Below, in pieces: positions 37,515 to 47,676 of a DNA stretch of 64,000 nt. Numbering within the stretch: the first letter of the stretch is position 1; the number at the start of each line of letters is the position of its first letter. Location of the stretch: positions 1,027,506-1,091,505 of the forward strand of contig JAJEKV010000133.1 of the NCBI GenBank assembly GCA_021234155.1, in the 5' to 3' direction. The notes beneath the pieces are model-generated. The model ran no database searches. It saw nothing but the letters and a program-made list of their open reading frames with translations, and was not told the origin of the DNA. The translations under genes and the position numbers were made by a program. Source of the DNA: Isoetes taiwanensis (taxonomy: Eukaryota; Streptophyta; Lycopodiopsida; Isoetales; Isoetaceae).

Positions 37515-37890
37515 AGGCTACCTAAAAAATAAAAAACATAGGGAATATCCAGTTATAACACCTAGACCCCAAATAAAATTGTGTGCTACAGATGTTGGAT
37601 AGTGTACTTGCCGATAGCTTATCGCCAGGATTAAAAAACCCCGCCCTTTCAGGTTTTCGAGGAAAAATCCTAGCGATAAAATCTCGGCAAGGGGCTTGGA
37701 AAACGCAAGGCTGCTAAACGTTCCCACCAAAAAAAAAAAAAAAACCATGCTCCACGGAGAATACCGAAGTCGCACATCACCCCTGGACCTGCACATCACC
37801 AACAAAAAAACCAATAGAGAAAAGCCTCGAAAAGCGAGGGGTTGGTCACACGTGCCACGCGAAAAAACAACATTTAAAATAATATACACA
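37515..37890 (-). mobile_element. LINE 3' region (minus strand), same family as 24.9-25.2 kb
   Basis: The reverse complement shares an ordered series of anchors with 24905-25225, including tgttggtgatgtgc, gccttgcgttttccaagccc, a cgctagg...cctggcg hairpin-like block around ggcggggttttttaatcc, and ataactggatattccct. It begins where the minus-strand LINE coding remnant (37874-38600) ends, so it is best read as that element's 3' untranslated region. The catalytic YADD part and C terminus are missing between them, implying an internal deletion. A 16-base poly-A run at 37729-37744 sits inside. Confidence 0.5.
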
Positions 37891-38600
37891 TTAAGGTGGC
37901 CTCTAGTTTCTCGTACAGTCTTGCGATTGCTATCAGCAGATTATGCAATAGGTTTAGGTCTCTTAACCTCTGCAGTAGCCTATCCCTAGGTATTGTATCA
38001 AATGCCTTTTTGAAGTCAACAAAACAGCAGTATAGTGTCTTTCCCCATGATCTCATCTTTTTTATCACTGCTAACTTTCAAAGTACCAAGTGGTCCATTG
38101 TCGAATGGTTCGCCTTCCCTTGCTTGCTTCTCATTCTTTTTGCCCACTTAATTATTCTTATTTCTATCACCTTATTGTACCTCTTTTCCATCCCAATACT
38201 AACCATGATGGGCATGTAATTCCTTGGGTTCGATGGGTCACACCCCTTGAATAAAGGTACACTGCGAGTTGTGGGGGAGCCCTTCACTTAGAGCTTTCTT
38301 GAAGGACCTTGTTACCACTGATATAAGTTCTTCTCCTGCTATTTTGAAGATGTTCGTAGAAAAGCCCAATAAATCCGGCATCTTGTTGTTACTTAGATTG
38401 TATAAAGCTCTCCCTACTTCTTTAGCATCAAATTCCTCCTCTACTGACCCTTCCGAAATTTTAATTTTATCCGCCTCCAAGTTATATAGACTTTTTAAAT
38501 GCTCTTTCCATATTCTCTGGTCCAATATTTTGTTTTGGTTCCCCTTCTTCTTGAATACCCTTCAAAAGTCTCTGAGATGGTTTTTCATCTAACATACCTT
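37874..38600 (-). pseudogene. LINE reverse transcriptase remnant
   Basis: Three frames on the minus strand read in order as the first half of a non-LTR retrotransposon reverse transcriptase. At 38525-38238 lies an acidic, helical pre-palm segment with VGRALYNLSNNKMPDLLG. At about 38280-38080 lies a KGCDPSNPRNYMPI segment, matching the family's G(D)..xPxNYRPI block. At 38068-37874 lies CCFVDFKKAFDTIPRDRLLQ, the conserved FVDFxKAFD motif A carrying the first catalytic aspartate. The YADD motif, the C-terminal part and any endonuclease are absent, and frameshifts separate the pieces. It is therefore a dead, internally deleted copy from a LINE group different from the 43-45 kb element. Confidence in the family is high. 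Confidence 0.85.
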
Positions 38601-38810
38601 CTTCTTTTGTTGCTCTAATTGTATGCTTTCTTTTTTCGATTTATCATTTTTTTTTATATGATGTTTCAAGCTTCTTATATCTTTCCGTTCCCTTCCACGG
38701 TTTTGTGTCCTCCTTCGTCTAACCCGAACCTCCTTTTGTTCCATGTCCTCTTCTATACCCTTCCATATATTTCCTCACATGTCTTTGTTAATAGCCCATT
38801 CAGCATCACT

Positions 38811-38990
38811 CACTACAAGAGAATGGGGGTTATAGTGTCTAGCATATTGGCAAAAAATTTGACACTATGTGAACCTTCAATATTCCTAAAATGGTCAAAA
38901 TCCCGACACTATACTAGACGTCATCATTGGTCAGTGGGGTGACCACCATTCATTCAAGATTGTGACCAAATTTTTTTTACACTAGTAGAG
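38811..38990 (+). mobile_element. CACTA-like terminus with subterminal repeats
   Basis: The sequence CACTACAAGAGAATGG at 38811 matches the canonical plant CACTA (En/Spm) terminal inverted repeat start, CACTACAAGAAA. Short subterminal words recur in both orientations: tagtgtc at 38833, gacactat at 38861 and 38905. A candidate opposite end (ttttttacactagtag) occurs at 38975-38988, but it matches poorly and I see no 3-bp target duplication. Either this is a degenerate short element or only one end remains. Fragments of two CACTA-type proteins lie 8-20 kb to the right. Confidence 0.4.
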
Positions 38991-39069
38991 TTTCCAACAA
39001 GTTTGCAATTTGTATTGTGACAAATTAGCATCACATATAATAGTAGTTTAGTGATTGGTAGCATTTCTT

Positions 39070-39610
39070 TAGATCAGTATGGAAGTTTGTATCTTAGTCA
39101 AAGTCATACCTAAGTAGGAGGAATGGATGCATGCATGCTTTAGCTTTAGCAATAGAGAAAGCTATTTAGTATCTCGTTTTCTGCTAATGGACATTCTGTG
39201 AATTTTGTCTACATGGTAATTTCCAGAAACGTTTTGGATCGTGCAATCTCTACTACAAATTGTAAGGGATAATTATATCCTGAAGTTTTTAATTTGCCCT
39301 GAGCTTTGCATCTATCTATGGTGAGATACATTGGTCAATTCCCATTTTGCATCCGCCACAACCATTAGAAATGTACCAACATGCTGAGGCAAATGTACGT
39401 TAAAGTGATTATCTACTCCATGACATCAGCATAAGACTCTGTATCAAGACTCCATATCTTATTTAAGATTATAGCTAGGTTGGAGGAATGGATGCATACA
39501 TGATTCAGCTCTAGCAATAGAGCCAATTACTTGGTTTATGGGCTTCAACTAGAGGACATTCTGTATATTTCTTCTAGATGGTAATTTCCATAAAGTTTCA
39601 GGTCTTTGCA
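39070..39610 (+). repeat. Diverged direct repeat, about 370-bp period
   Basis: Two blocks, about 39075-39240 and 39440-39605, share an ordered set of words: aggaggaatggatgcat or ttggaggaatggatgcat, then agct(t/c)tagcaatagag, then ggacattctgt, then atggtaatttcca. Substitutions and small gaps show that the duplication is old. No coding potential was found. Confidence 0.6.
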
Positions 39611-40760
39611 GTTGAATATTTTGATTACATCCTTGGAATAATGAAAGATATAAAGATAAGACTTCATTTGTTTCTTTTGATTTACAGTAGGTTATACCTT
39701 ATGCTTGAGCCACTTCGCAAAGGGCCTTGATTTTATTCAGCATTATTTATTTAAATATCTAGCATTATAACAGGGGGTTTTTTTTTCTGTTTTTGTACTG
39801 TTTTCTCTAAGGTTTTCATATGATTTGGTGGCCGTATTCATCCAGGTGTACTAAATAGTATTTCTAGAGTGCACCCTTTTGTCAGCCGTTGATTTTAGAA
39901 AGGGGGCAAATCCTGTGGTGGAGGCTTCTTTTTTTGTCGCGCCCTAAATCGGATGGTTGAGATATGACTTAAAAATTGGACGATCCAGATGGCTACCCTA
40001 AAACTAAAAATCCTTTTTCCCTATTTTGCATGAGCATGTCGCAGCCATGGCAATCATCGGGCTATTCCAGTTAGAATTCCAGGATCTGTGTTGTATGTTG
40101 CCATACTGAATCTCTGGGCATTTTTGGAGCTGCTTGATAGCATTCCGGTGAGTTATAGGCCGCCTACATGAACAAGGTATCCCTCCAAGAAAAAAATAAG
40201 ATTTAGATGTAAAGAGATCTTACAAATAGATTCATGCTTAACATGGTCGGCAATACCTCTTGATAATCTGATACAGGGTTTCCGACTCATAGAAATGCAT
40301 ACTTGAACTGCAGGGAATAAATTACTAATCACATATTTTTTATTAGCCAGAATGCCTTTAGCTAAACTTGCTCGATATTAATCCCAAAAGTTTCTATGGT
40401 TTAGCTAAACTCTACACATTTTTCCTCTCATACTTTCTACCGTTTAGCTAAACTAACCCAAACATCATCCCAAAAATTTCTATGGCGTGGCCAACAGAAA
40501 ATATTAAACCAAATTACTATACTTTTTTCCATATATTCCACTGATAGCTCCAAGTAGATGATTTGATGGAAGATCACTTTAGCACTATCCTACAGATGGC
40601 GAATGATGCTTAAATGAAGGTCGAATCTGTTGGATATATAGTTTTGCCATTGCGTAGCATGCTTCAAATTGTGACAGGCCATGGCCTATTTTCGTTGGAT
40701 TTAGAACAAGTATTGTGCAGCTCTGTTGTTGCAGCTCTGTTGTTCCAAGTAAATAATTTT
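39611..40760. other. Intergenic; possible decayed 5' part of the membrane-protein pseudogene
   Basis: No intact gene is present. Near 40110 one frame reads ESLGIFGAA. This weakly recalls an N-terminal LGIFG segment that, as I remember the family, belongs to the protein whose remnant starts at 40815. The match is too short to claim. Two tiny perfect tandem duplications occur near 40717-40744 and 40775-40804. Confidence 0.25.
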
Positions 40761-40814
40761 CCTACATGAATTTAAGTAGAAATTCTGCCAGTAGAAATTC
40801 TGCCATTCTCATCT

Positions 40815-41584
40815 GTGCTCTTGGATCAGTTATGGATTACTGCTCCCTTTATGGGAAGCTTGGCAAGCAAGTTAGGACTTATTGCTACATCACAAGGGTT
40901 TTGGTTTACTCCATTGTTCTGGATCTTTTATGTCAAAGTTCCAGAGAATATTGTGGCCAATATATTCCAATTGCCCTTTTTTGTACTGTTTGGCTTAACT
41001 GCCAAATTAATGGTTTCTTGTGGAGTTGCAATGGCCTATACTGGTAGAAGATTGGTGTTTGTAAGATTTCTTTCTAATGTTCCCAAATTGTGGAAGAGAC
41101 TTGCAACAACATATTTCTTGGATCTGTATCATACTACTTCAATTCCTTATTTCTATTGCTCTATTCATAGGATTGGTTGTTTTTACATTCAAGACCTTTC
41201 AATTTTCTTCAGACATGTTTTTCCTCGCATTTGTGATAGTTGCCATAATAGTTTCTGTGGCATTTGCTCATTTGATGATTGTGTGCAATCTGTCACTTGT
41301 AATATCTGTATTAGAAGACTGCGATGGTGTGGAGGCACTGTCTAGAGCCTATGCTTTGGTGAACGGAAGAACTCAAGTAGCTCTTCTTCTGTTTGTCTTG
41401 AAAAATTTAAGCATGGCATCTGTGGACAGTTTATTCCAGTACAGGATGATTGGGGTGCCTGGATACGCTTATAAGATAGATGCGGCTTCAAAGATGTGGG
41501 AAGCCCCCTTCTTATAGGGCTGTACACATTTCTCAGCTTGGTTGATTGTATGTCCAGTAGTGTGTTCTACTTCACTTGTAAATG
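40815..41584 (+). pseudogene. Frameshifted plant multi-pass membrane protein remnant
   Basis: Three frames read in order as one hydrophobic protein. Frame 3 (from about 40815) has several membrane segments and ends in the soluble motif RFLSNVPKLWKRLATTY. Near 41110-41130 the reading passes to frame 1, giving more membrane segments and SLVISVLEDCDGVEALSRAY plus ALVNGRTQVALLL. Near 41500 it returns to frame 3 for PLLIGLYTFLSLVDCMSSSV followed by FYFTCK and a TGA at 41583. The layout (VPKxWKRL loop, VSVLE..xGxxAxxxSxxLxxGR motif, terminal YFxCK) resembles an uncharacterised plant membrane family whose Arabidopsis members, as I recall, are about 320 residues and often single-exon. At least two frameshifts and a missing N terminus make it a pseudogene. 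The family name is tentative; no function is claimed. Confidence 0.55.
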
Positions 41585-41977
41585 ACGGAGCAAAGAGAAT
41601 CAAGACACAACTATCTCTCTAGTGGACAGCTTATGGGATGAATTAGTGTATAGTTTCACCATGAAATACTGCATACTGGGCCAGCCAGAATAAGACTCTA
41701 GATTCTTTGAATTGGCAGGGAATTGAGATTACCAAATGTACTCATAGTTGTTCGCAATGGGAATAATTTGTTTGTCTTGATGTTATTGTGCTTTTTAGTA
41801 ATTAATATTTAGGCCCATAACATTTACCTATGTTTGCGTTAGTTAGGGCCCGAAGGGCCCAAATTTTTTTTTAATATAACAGTCAACACACAACTACCAT
41901 TAACATTATTAACACAAACCATTGCATTTAACACATTTTAATTAAAATCCCCCTTAAACCCCCTTTGGTTTGGGTGC

Positions 41978-42232
41978 ATATTCACACGGGGGGTTATGTA
42001 GGGCAGCCAGAGCCCCAAAAATATATTTACAATACATGTACAAAATTAACACCATTAAGTACATTCTTTCAAACCTTATAGTATTTTACAAACCTTAATA
42101 TATAGTACACAAAAACTTGTACATGCATACCCCACAAACGAGGATCACTATGTATGGTCCAGATCTTAGAATAAGGGCAAATATGCCCATCCGACAGCTC
42201 TCGTTGCCTGGAGTAACCCCCCGTGTGAATAT
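41978..42232. repeat. 255-bp element with perfect 19-bp inverted repeats
   Basis: The 19 bases at 41978-41996 (atattcacacggggggtta) are the exact reverse complement of 42214-42232. The match continues more weakly inward (agggcagccagagc against caggcaacgagagc). The interior is AT-rich and non-coding. I could not identify a target-site duplication on either side. It may be a miniature inverted-repeat element or the stem of a longer hairpin; class unknown. A GC palindrome, gggcccgaagggccc, lies just upstream at about 41846. Confidence 0.6.
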
Positions 42233-42239
42233 ATGTTTC

Positions 42240-42945
42240 TACAGGTGCTTTCTCATTCTGGCAACCTCTCTTCAGCTCAATCTACTGGAGTTCAGAAACT
42301 TCCAGTCAAGGTAAGAGGGTTTTGCATTAGTCTATAATCTCCCTTAATTGTTATTATCTCTGCATGTAGATTCAAGTCGATTCATTTCTTTATTATCTAC
42401 CTAACAAAGGATTTGTATATTGTTGTTAGGCATGGCAATTCATTTAGGCATCCCAAACCCTTCAAACCTGCAGCATTCTTTCTTCTAAAAAATAAGGCAT
42501 GCAGAGTGTATCCTAATAGCTTCAACACCACCAATACTTTTTAAAAACTGAACTCTTAAAGCATCTTATGATCTGGTCATTGCACTTGGGAATTGCATGT
42601 GGCGCTGTCTAATTATGAAATGATGGATTTTATCCATCTTGGAACAAACGCAAAAATATACATGAACCATTTTCTGCCCACCAATGACTTGAATGCCATT
42701 GTTTATCAATAAATATGAAGCAAGAAACAACTACGCATGATATAGGTAAATGCACACTTAAGTTGGAGAGCTTGGATTTTTTGATCTGGTTGGGACATAG
42801 AACCTATCAAGCTCAAATTAAAACCTTAAGTTAAAATACTCTAGAAAATGGCTCATATGATTCTTCTCCAAGCTTGCATATGACAATAAGCAACATTTAT
42901 ATGACATGCATCGCATAGTCAGTTCACAGGATATCCTTAGCGTGA
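42240..42945. other. Intergenic, nothing recognised
   Basis: No open frame or repeat of note lies between the inverted-repeat element and the LINE. Confidence 0.3.
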
Positions 42946-42949
42946 TCAA

Positions 42950-45092
42950 TTAGTACAGGCACTGGTCATTACTGAAGGGGATGTCATAATGGGCCTGCAA
43001 CGCCTCGCTAATGGGAAGGCGAGCCAGATTGGATGGTATGCGGCAGAGCTTCTCAAGTGGGCCGGGGCTCAATGGTGCTTAGGTTCTCACAAAGACTCTT
43101 CAAGGGGCATTGCAAGAAGGCTTCCCCGCCTTTGGACTACCGGTAGAGTTGTGCCCATATACAAAGCGGGGACCCCCACCCGAGCCAACTATCGCACCAT
43201 TATGGTCGGGCCTCTCGCTTTGCCAAGTTGCTTGCCGGATTTTTTGAGCGGCGATTGACACTTTGGGCGGGAGGGATGGAGAAGTGCGAGGCTCACCAGG
43301 CTTCCTCCCTCGCATTCTACTATTGACCATATCTTCACTCTGCGGCACTCATAGAGGATAGCCTAATCGACGCCTTTAACTGCATCGTTGCTTTGTGGGA
43401 TTTCGCAAGGCTTTTGACACGCGGCTCGATAAGTTGTGGGACGAGACCGCCTAGGGGACCCCCCGGCCGACTTGCAGAATGCTATATACGCATCGCACGC
43501 AGGGCTTTGCTCCCGGTCGTCTCACACCGTCGGGGAGCCCGCAGTTAGTAGCATTGGGTGCGCCGGGCTGCCCTCTATCCCCGACGCTCTTAGCTTTGTA
43601 CATTGACCAGCTAGAAGAATGGCTAGCTGAAAGCAGGGGAGGCGCCAGTTGATGCACCACATAATCGCAACTCATATATGCCGATGATGTTGACCTCTTC
43701 GCATATACCCTAGAGGACATGCAACGCCACCGATGCTTTGGACACTTTCTCGCCAATTCAATCGACATGAGAGTTAACTTGGGCCAAGACAAGGGTGTCG
43801 CTGGTCCCATCATCCCAAAGACCCACGCCTTCCCTCATTCACTTACCGTGGGCGGTAGTGGGAGGTGGCTCAGTCTTATAAGTATTTGGGCATTGAGTTT
43901 TCTACTACCACACACCGGATGCATCCATCGTTACGGGTCACCGCAGTCGGAAAGCCTTGTATGCAATGCAAAACAACAGTCCACAAGGCAGAGCCAGTAT
44001 CGCGTGGGTCACCAGCACACTTGTTCGTGGCCTTGGTTGAACTGGTCCTCCTCTATGGGGCAGAAGTGTGGGGCCAATGATATCCCTCACCACTTGGAAC
44101 GATCTAGAGCAGGTATAGAAGGCCTTCTTGGCCCGTGCACTTTGGAGTGAAATCCACGGTCCCATATCGGATCTTTGCTCCAGAGAGACAAAGCTTCCTT
44201 CCATTCTGAGGGTCGCTACTGAACGCCACATTATTTACTTCCGGAAGGTGGTGGCTATGGATGAAGCCCGGCTGCCCAACCTTGCTTTGGCGGTGGTGAT
44301 GGGCCCGCAAATACTCAAAGCCTTTGGAAAGACAAAGCAAGCCCGGTGGTTCTCACTATGGAATGTGCGTGCACACCGATGTGGACCCGGTGCATACACC
44401 GAAAGAACGCTGCCTTGAAGCGCGATTTGGATGCTTGCTTCATGGCCAAGCTTTGGGATGCAGAGGCCCCGTCACATGTCAAGGTGGCAAATTATCGACA
44501 AAGAAGTTAATCCCATGCTCACGGGGGCCCACACCACTACCCGCCATAGCACCCATCTACCCATGAATAAGCGGGGTGATTGCCTCCATTCGCCGCAGTG
44601 CACACCACCTCCGCGATTGAGACAGGGGAGATGGATTCGGAGTCGCTGCGTGAGGACGAGTCTGCCGCTCTTTGTCAACAAGGGCGCCATTGAGGATGAA
44701 AGTCACGCCCTCCGGGCATCGCTCCGTGCACGAGCATATCCGCCTCGGTATGCTCTGTTAGTTGTGCCCCCATCAGGCCTTGCATGAGCCACTCTGAAAG
44801 CCACGGCCTCTGTAGGCTTGTTGGGATCGTACCTCCGGGAGGTAATGGGGATCTGCGGACTCGGTTATGCCCCCGTCCACATTAACCTCACCGCATTTTG
44901 TGATTATGTATATAATCATGCGGTATGTCGACATCCTTATTGCTACTAAGGTTTTTTCAGAAAACCCTTCGGGCGGGGGTTTTAATCCTGGTAGTAATAC
45001 GCCTGCTGCTCTCTCTTTGTACTTGGGTCCCATAGGCCAGTTGGTCTCCGTGGACGATAAAATCATATTCTATTCTATTATATTCTATTCTG
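42950..45092 (+). mobile_element. 5'-truncated, inactive LINE with YADD reverse transcriptase
   Basis: Pieces of one non-LTR retrotransposon polyprotein follow each other in order, shifted between frames. At 42989 MGLQRLANGKAS opens the pre-palm region. At 43140 GRVVPIYKAG and NYRTIMVGPL match the family's xPI.K.G..xxxxNYR.I block. A CIVALWDFARLLTR-like stretch near 43385-43430 is the position of motif A. YADDVDLFAYTLEDM at 43677-43721 is the catalytic YADD box. LLYGAEVWG at 44050 and a later KAFL..AL segment are typical of LINE C termini, and GAIEDESHALRASL near 44680 lies where a Cys/His knuckle normally sits. No endonuclease is present, so the 5' end is lost. The 3' end, ggtctccgtggacgataaaa plus repeated attct pentamers, is at 45049-45092. 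Many frameshifts make it inactive. Confidence 0.85.
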
Positions 45093-45099
45093 AAATATG

Positions 45100-46150
45100 G
45101 TGGCTGCTTTAAAATGCATGAAGCTAGAATAAACTAGGCATTTGTACGTCATGAGGCACAACGTTTGAATTTCGGGTATTGTAACCAATTTATGTCCTCT
45201 GCACTTTCAGACAGATTGTCAATTGCTAATGCATTGAAACACTTCATGGATATTTTTGTCAGTTGCTAATGCATTGAAAAATTTCATGGACATTTTTGGT
45301 CGTTTCTGTGGGATAAAAGGCTGATGCCAGTGTGTACATAACATTTCAAAATTTCAAGGACACTTTTTATTGTTCTTGTGGGATAAAAGGCTGATGCTAG
45401 TTGTGTATATAATTGGGTGAGTTCAATTACATTTTTCTTATAACGTCTTTAAAAATGTCAATGTAAATTATTTGACTTTCCTAAAAGCATTAGAAACAAA
45501 AACCGACCATGTCCCTCAATCCCTCCAATCTACAATACAATTTTCAAATTTGTAAGGCACTGACATGCTAATAAACACATAGTTTCAAATAAAGCATTAA
45601 ATTCATGCCAATAAATTTTAATATGCCATTGAGGTGGTGGCAAATCTCAGATCATTTAGCTTCGCATTCTTATATTTGTAGTTGAAAAAGTATTTGTAGA
45701 GCCCTTTGATTTCCTTGGATTGAATATGCCTACTAAACTTTGTTTCAATAAGCATGCTAGGTGCATGAATTTGATGGTGGAAAATCTATATTCCAATTTA
45801 CTTCTCACCTTGAAATATTGTTTATAGCGTCACTGAATAAATTGGTCTCTACTCAAAACATTATGTGAAATTTCAATGCTCCAGTTTACTTCTCACCTTA
45901 AGTACATACTCAATGGTCGAAGAAATTGGTCTTTGCTCTACAAATAAAAATTACACAACATTTTAGACCAACATGTTTGGCGTACACAAATTCTTACGAT
46001 TGATATTGTTAACATCTATGTTCTGCAACCCTACCCCACTACATAAACGATTACTGCTAAGTCTGTCAATGTTGTGCTCCACTGCTCCTACAATCTCCAA
46101 ATGCAAAAATTCATGCTCCAAATCTTTTTTAGTATTAGACCACCACCTCT
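45100..46150. other. AT-rich intergenic sequence with short repeats
   Basis: No gene is recognisable. At 45210-45295 gctaatgcattgaaa and a following ttcatgga.attttt block occur twice, about 45 bp apart. At 45310-45410 a block with gtgggataaaaggctgatgc occurs twice, about 75-80 bp apart. These are short, diverged tandem duplications. A Helitron end follows at 46.19 kb, so this stretch may be Helitron interior. Confidence 0.45.
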
Positions 46151-46164
46151 CAAATTGTTACTAG

Positions 46165-46192
46165 GCCCGACAACGCCGGGCACCATAACTAG
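46165..46192 (+). mobile_element. Helitron 3' terminus (plus strand)
   Basis: A GC-rich hairpin (gcccg, 7-base loop, cgggc) at 46165-46181 is followed by seven bases and CTAG at 46189-46192, then T. This is the defining Helitron 3' end: a short hairpin near a terminal CTRR, with a T in the flank. The terminal bases are nearly identical to the independent end at 61894-61921. The body of the element must lie to the left; its 5' TC end could not be located by eye, so only the terminus is annotated. Confidence 0.7.
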
Positions 46193-46549
46193 TATATGGT
46201 TAATTTGCATTCAACGAAACCATGCATATCGCATTAAATAAGCTTACTGTGTTCATAATTTCTTTCTCCTTCTTGGGTTTTATCCTAAAAATGATTCCTA
46301 GGCTTGTCCTCCCATTAACATAGTCCAGGGCTTTATGCTCCCATAAAAAGACAAGCCATTTAAAACTGAAATAATAAATTCTAAGAAATGAACATCTGGC
46401 TGCTACAAAAATTATAGCATTTAAAGTCGCGATATGAATTGCAGTAATCAGATCTGTCCTGCATATTATTCCATCATATTGAAGGCGATATGAGAGGTAT
46501 GTCTGCATATTATTAGATTCAGCCATATGCACTGTTCAAATATTCAGGA

Positions 46550-46740
46550 TATCACAAGAAATCAGAAATGTACGTCAGCTAAATAATTTTTATTGCAGCA
46601 ATCAGAAATGTACATCAGCTAAAGAATTTGTAAGCTAACTAACAACAGCTAATTTATAAATGTACAATAGCTAAAGTATTTGTACAGCAGCTAATTCATA
46701 AATGAACAGCTAATTCAAAAATGTACGGTGTATTTCAAAG
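46550..46740 (+). repeat. Short tandem repeats on an 'agctaa...aaatgtac' motif
   Basis: The motif (a/t)cagctaa followed by an AT-rich spacer and aaatgtac or aatgaac recurs about seven times between 46550 and 46735 with variable spacing. It lies immediately downstream of the Ptta-like exons read on the minus strand. Subterminal arrays of this sort are common in CACTA elements, but no terminal repeat was found here. Confidence 0.5.
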
Positions 46741-46777
46741 CAAGACATGAATGACACTAATTTAAAGCAAAACCAAC

Positions 46778-47154
46778 CTTTTTAGGAACAAAGCCCTTTG
46801 CGATCATCTTCTTTCTCCATGTTTCATACCCGCCTTTCGCTGTAATTTCCTGTAGCAAATCCTCTGTTGGCATGGATCCCCAATCCTGGAACTGCATTAT
46901 ATTTTAAACATCCACAACAATTAAAAAAAGGGTATTTGAAAGATGTCAAAATAATTATAAAACTTACAAACTTAGTTTTAATAGACATTATGCCTCCAGA
47001 ACCAGTCTGTTGCTGCCTTTTGCGTTTGGAAGCAGCATCTCTTTGCCGTTGATAATTCCTACTACAAAGCTCAACAAACCTCTTCCAACTTTCATCATCG
47101 ACGTGCATTGGTTTCGGCGCATTGTTGTTTCGCACATTCCTCCGAAGATTTTCT
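46778..47154 (-). CDS. Ptta/En-Spm-like transposon protein, two exons (remnant)
   Basis: On the minus strand two exons can be joined in phase. Exon A, 47154-46968, follows an acceptor (gaaatctatag) and ends in AAGTTT before GTAAGT. Exon B, 46891-46778, follows atgcag and ends in AAAAAG before GTTGG. Exon A encodes PMHVDDESWKRFVELCS, then NYQRQRDAASKRKRQQQTGS. This resembles the W..FV...S...Q......R..Q...TG core of the plant Ptta/En-Spm transposase family. Exon B gives FQDWGSMPTEDLLQE and ETWRKKMIAKGF. Both exons are open and phase 0 at the shared intron. Upstream, 47530-47345 has a second acidic open stretch that may be an earlier exon. I see no start, stop or terminal repeats, so this is a fragment. 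Family assignment is moderate. Confidence 0.5.
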
Positions 47155-47676
47155 CTATAGATTTCAACCAAAAAAAATGTAAGAGTTCAATCATAACAAA
47201 AAACCAGAACTGTTCTAACCATGGGCCTTCACTACCAAGATATATGATTCTGAATTTTTCAAATCTGACGAAGACCCTAATCTGGAATCTTCATGTTCAT
47301 TCATACTGTTTTAATCAAGTAATGCGCCCTTGCTTTTATATACATCAACACTGACCATGCTTAAACAGATCAACAAGTGGTCCATTTAAGTCTATAAAAC
47401 GGATCAACAAATGCAAATTCCTTTTCCGTTTCCTCATATGAATTTGGCAGCTCTTCATTAGATTCCTCCTTAGTGACTTGTGGAGTGAAGTGTTGTAAAG
47501 CACACCCCTATAATTGGAAAAAGAAGACAAACGATGCCAATGTTACTTGCACGTTTGTCCCATATCAGCCTTGTCCCATATCAGCCTTGCAGTAGCTGAT
47601 ATAGCTTTTCTGACAGCAAAATCAGAATACATGTGCCATCATAAGAGACAATAGATTATTGTAATAAACAAATCCT

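Noticed and set aside
47202-47222. gttagaacagttctggtttt shared with 51.66 kb in opposite orientation
   Set aside because: The core is nearly palindromic (agaacagttct), and flanking sequence is unrelated, so it is not good evidence of homology.
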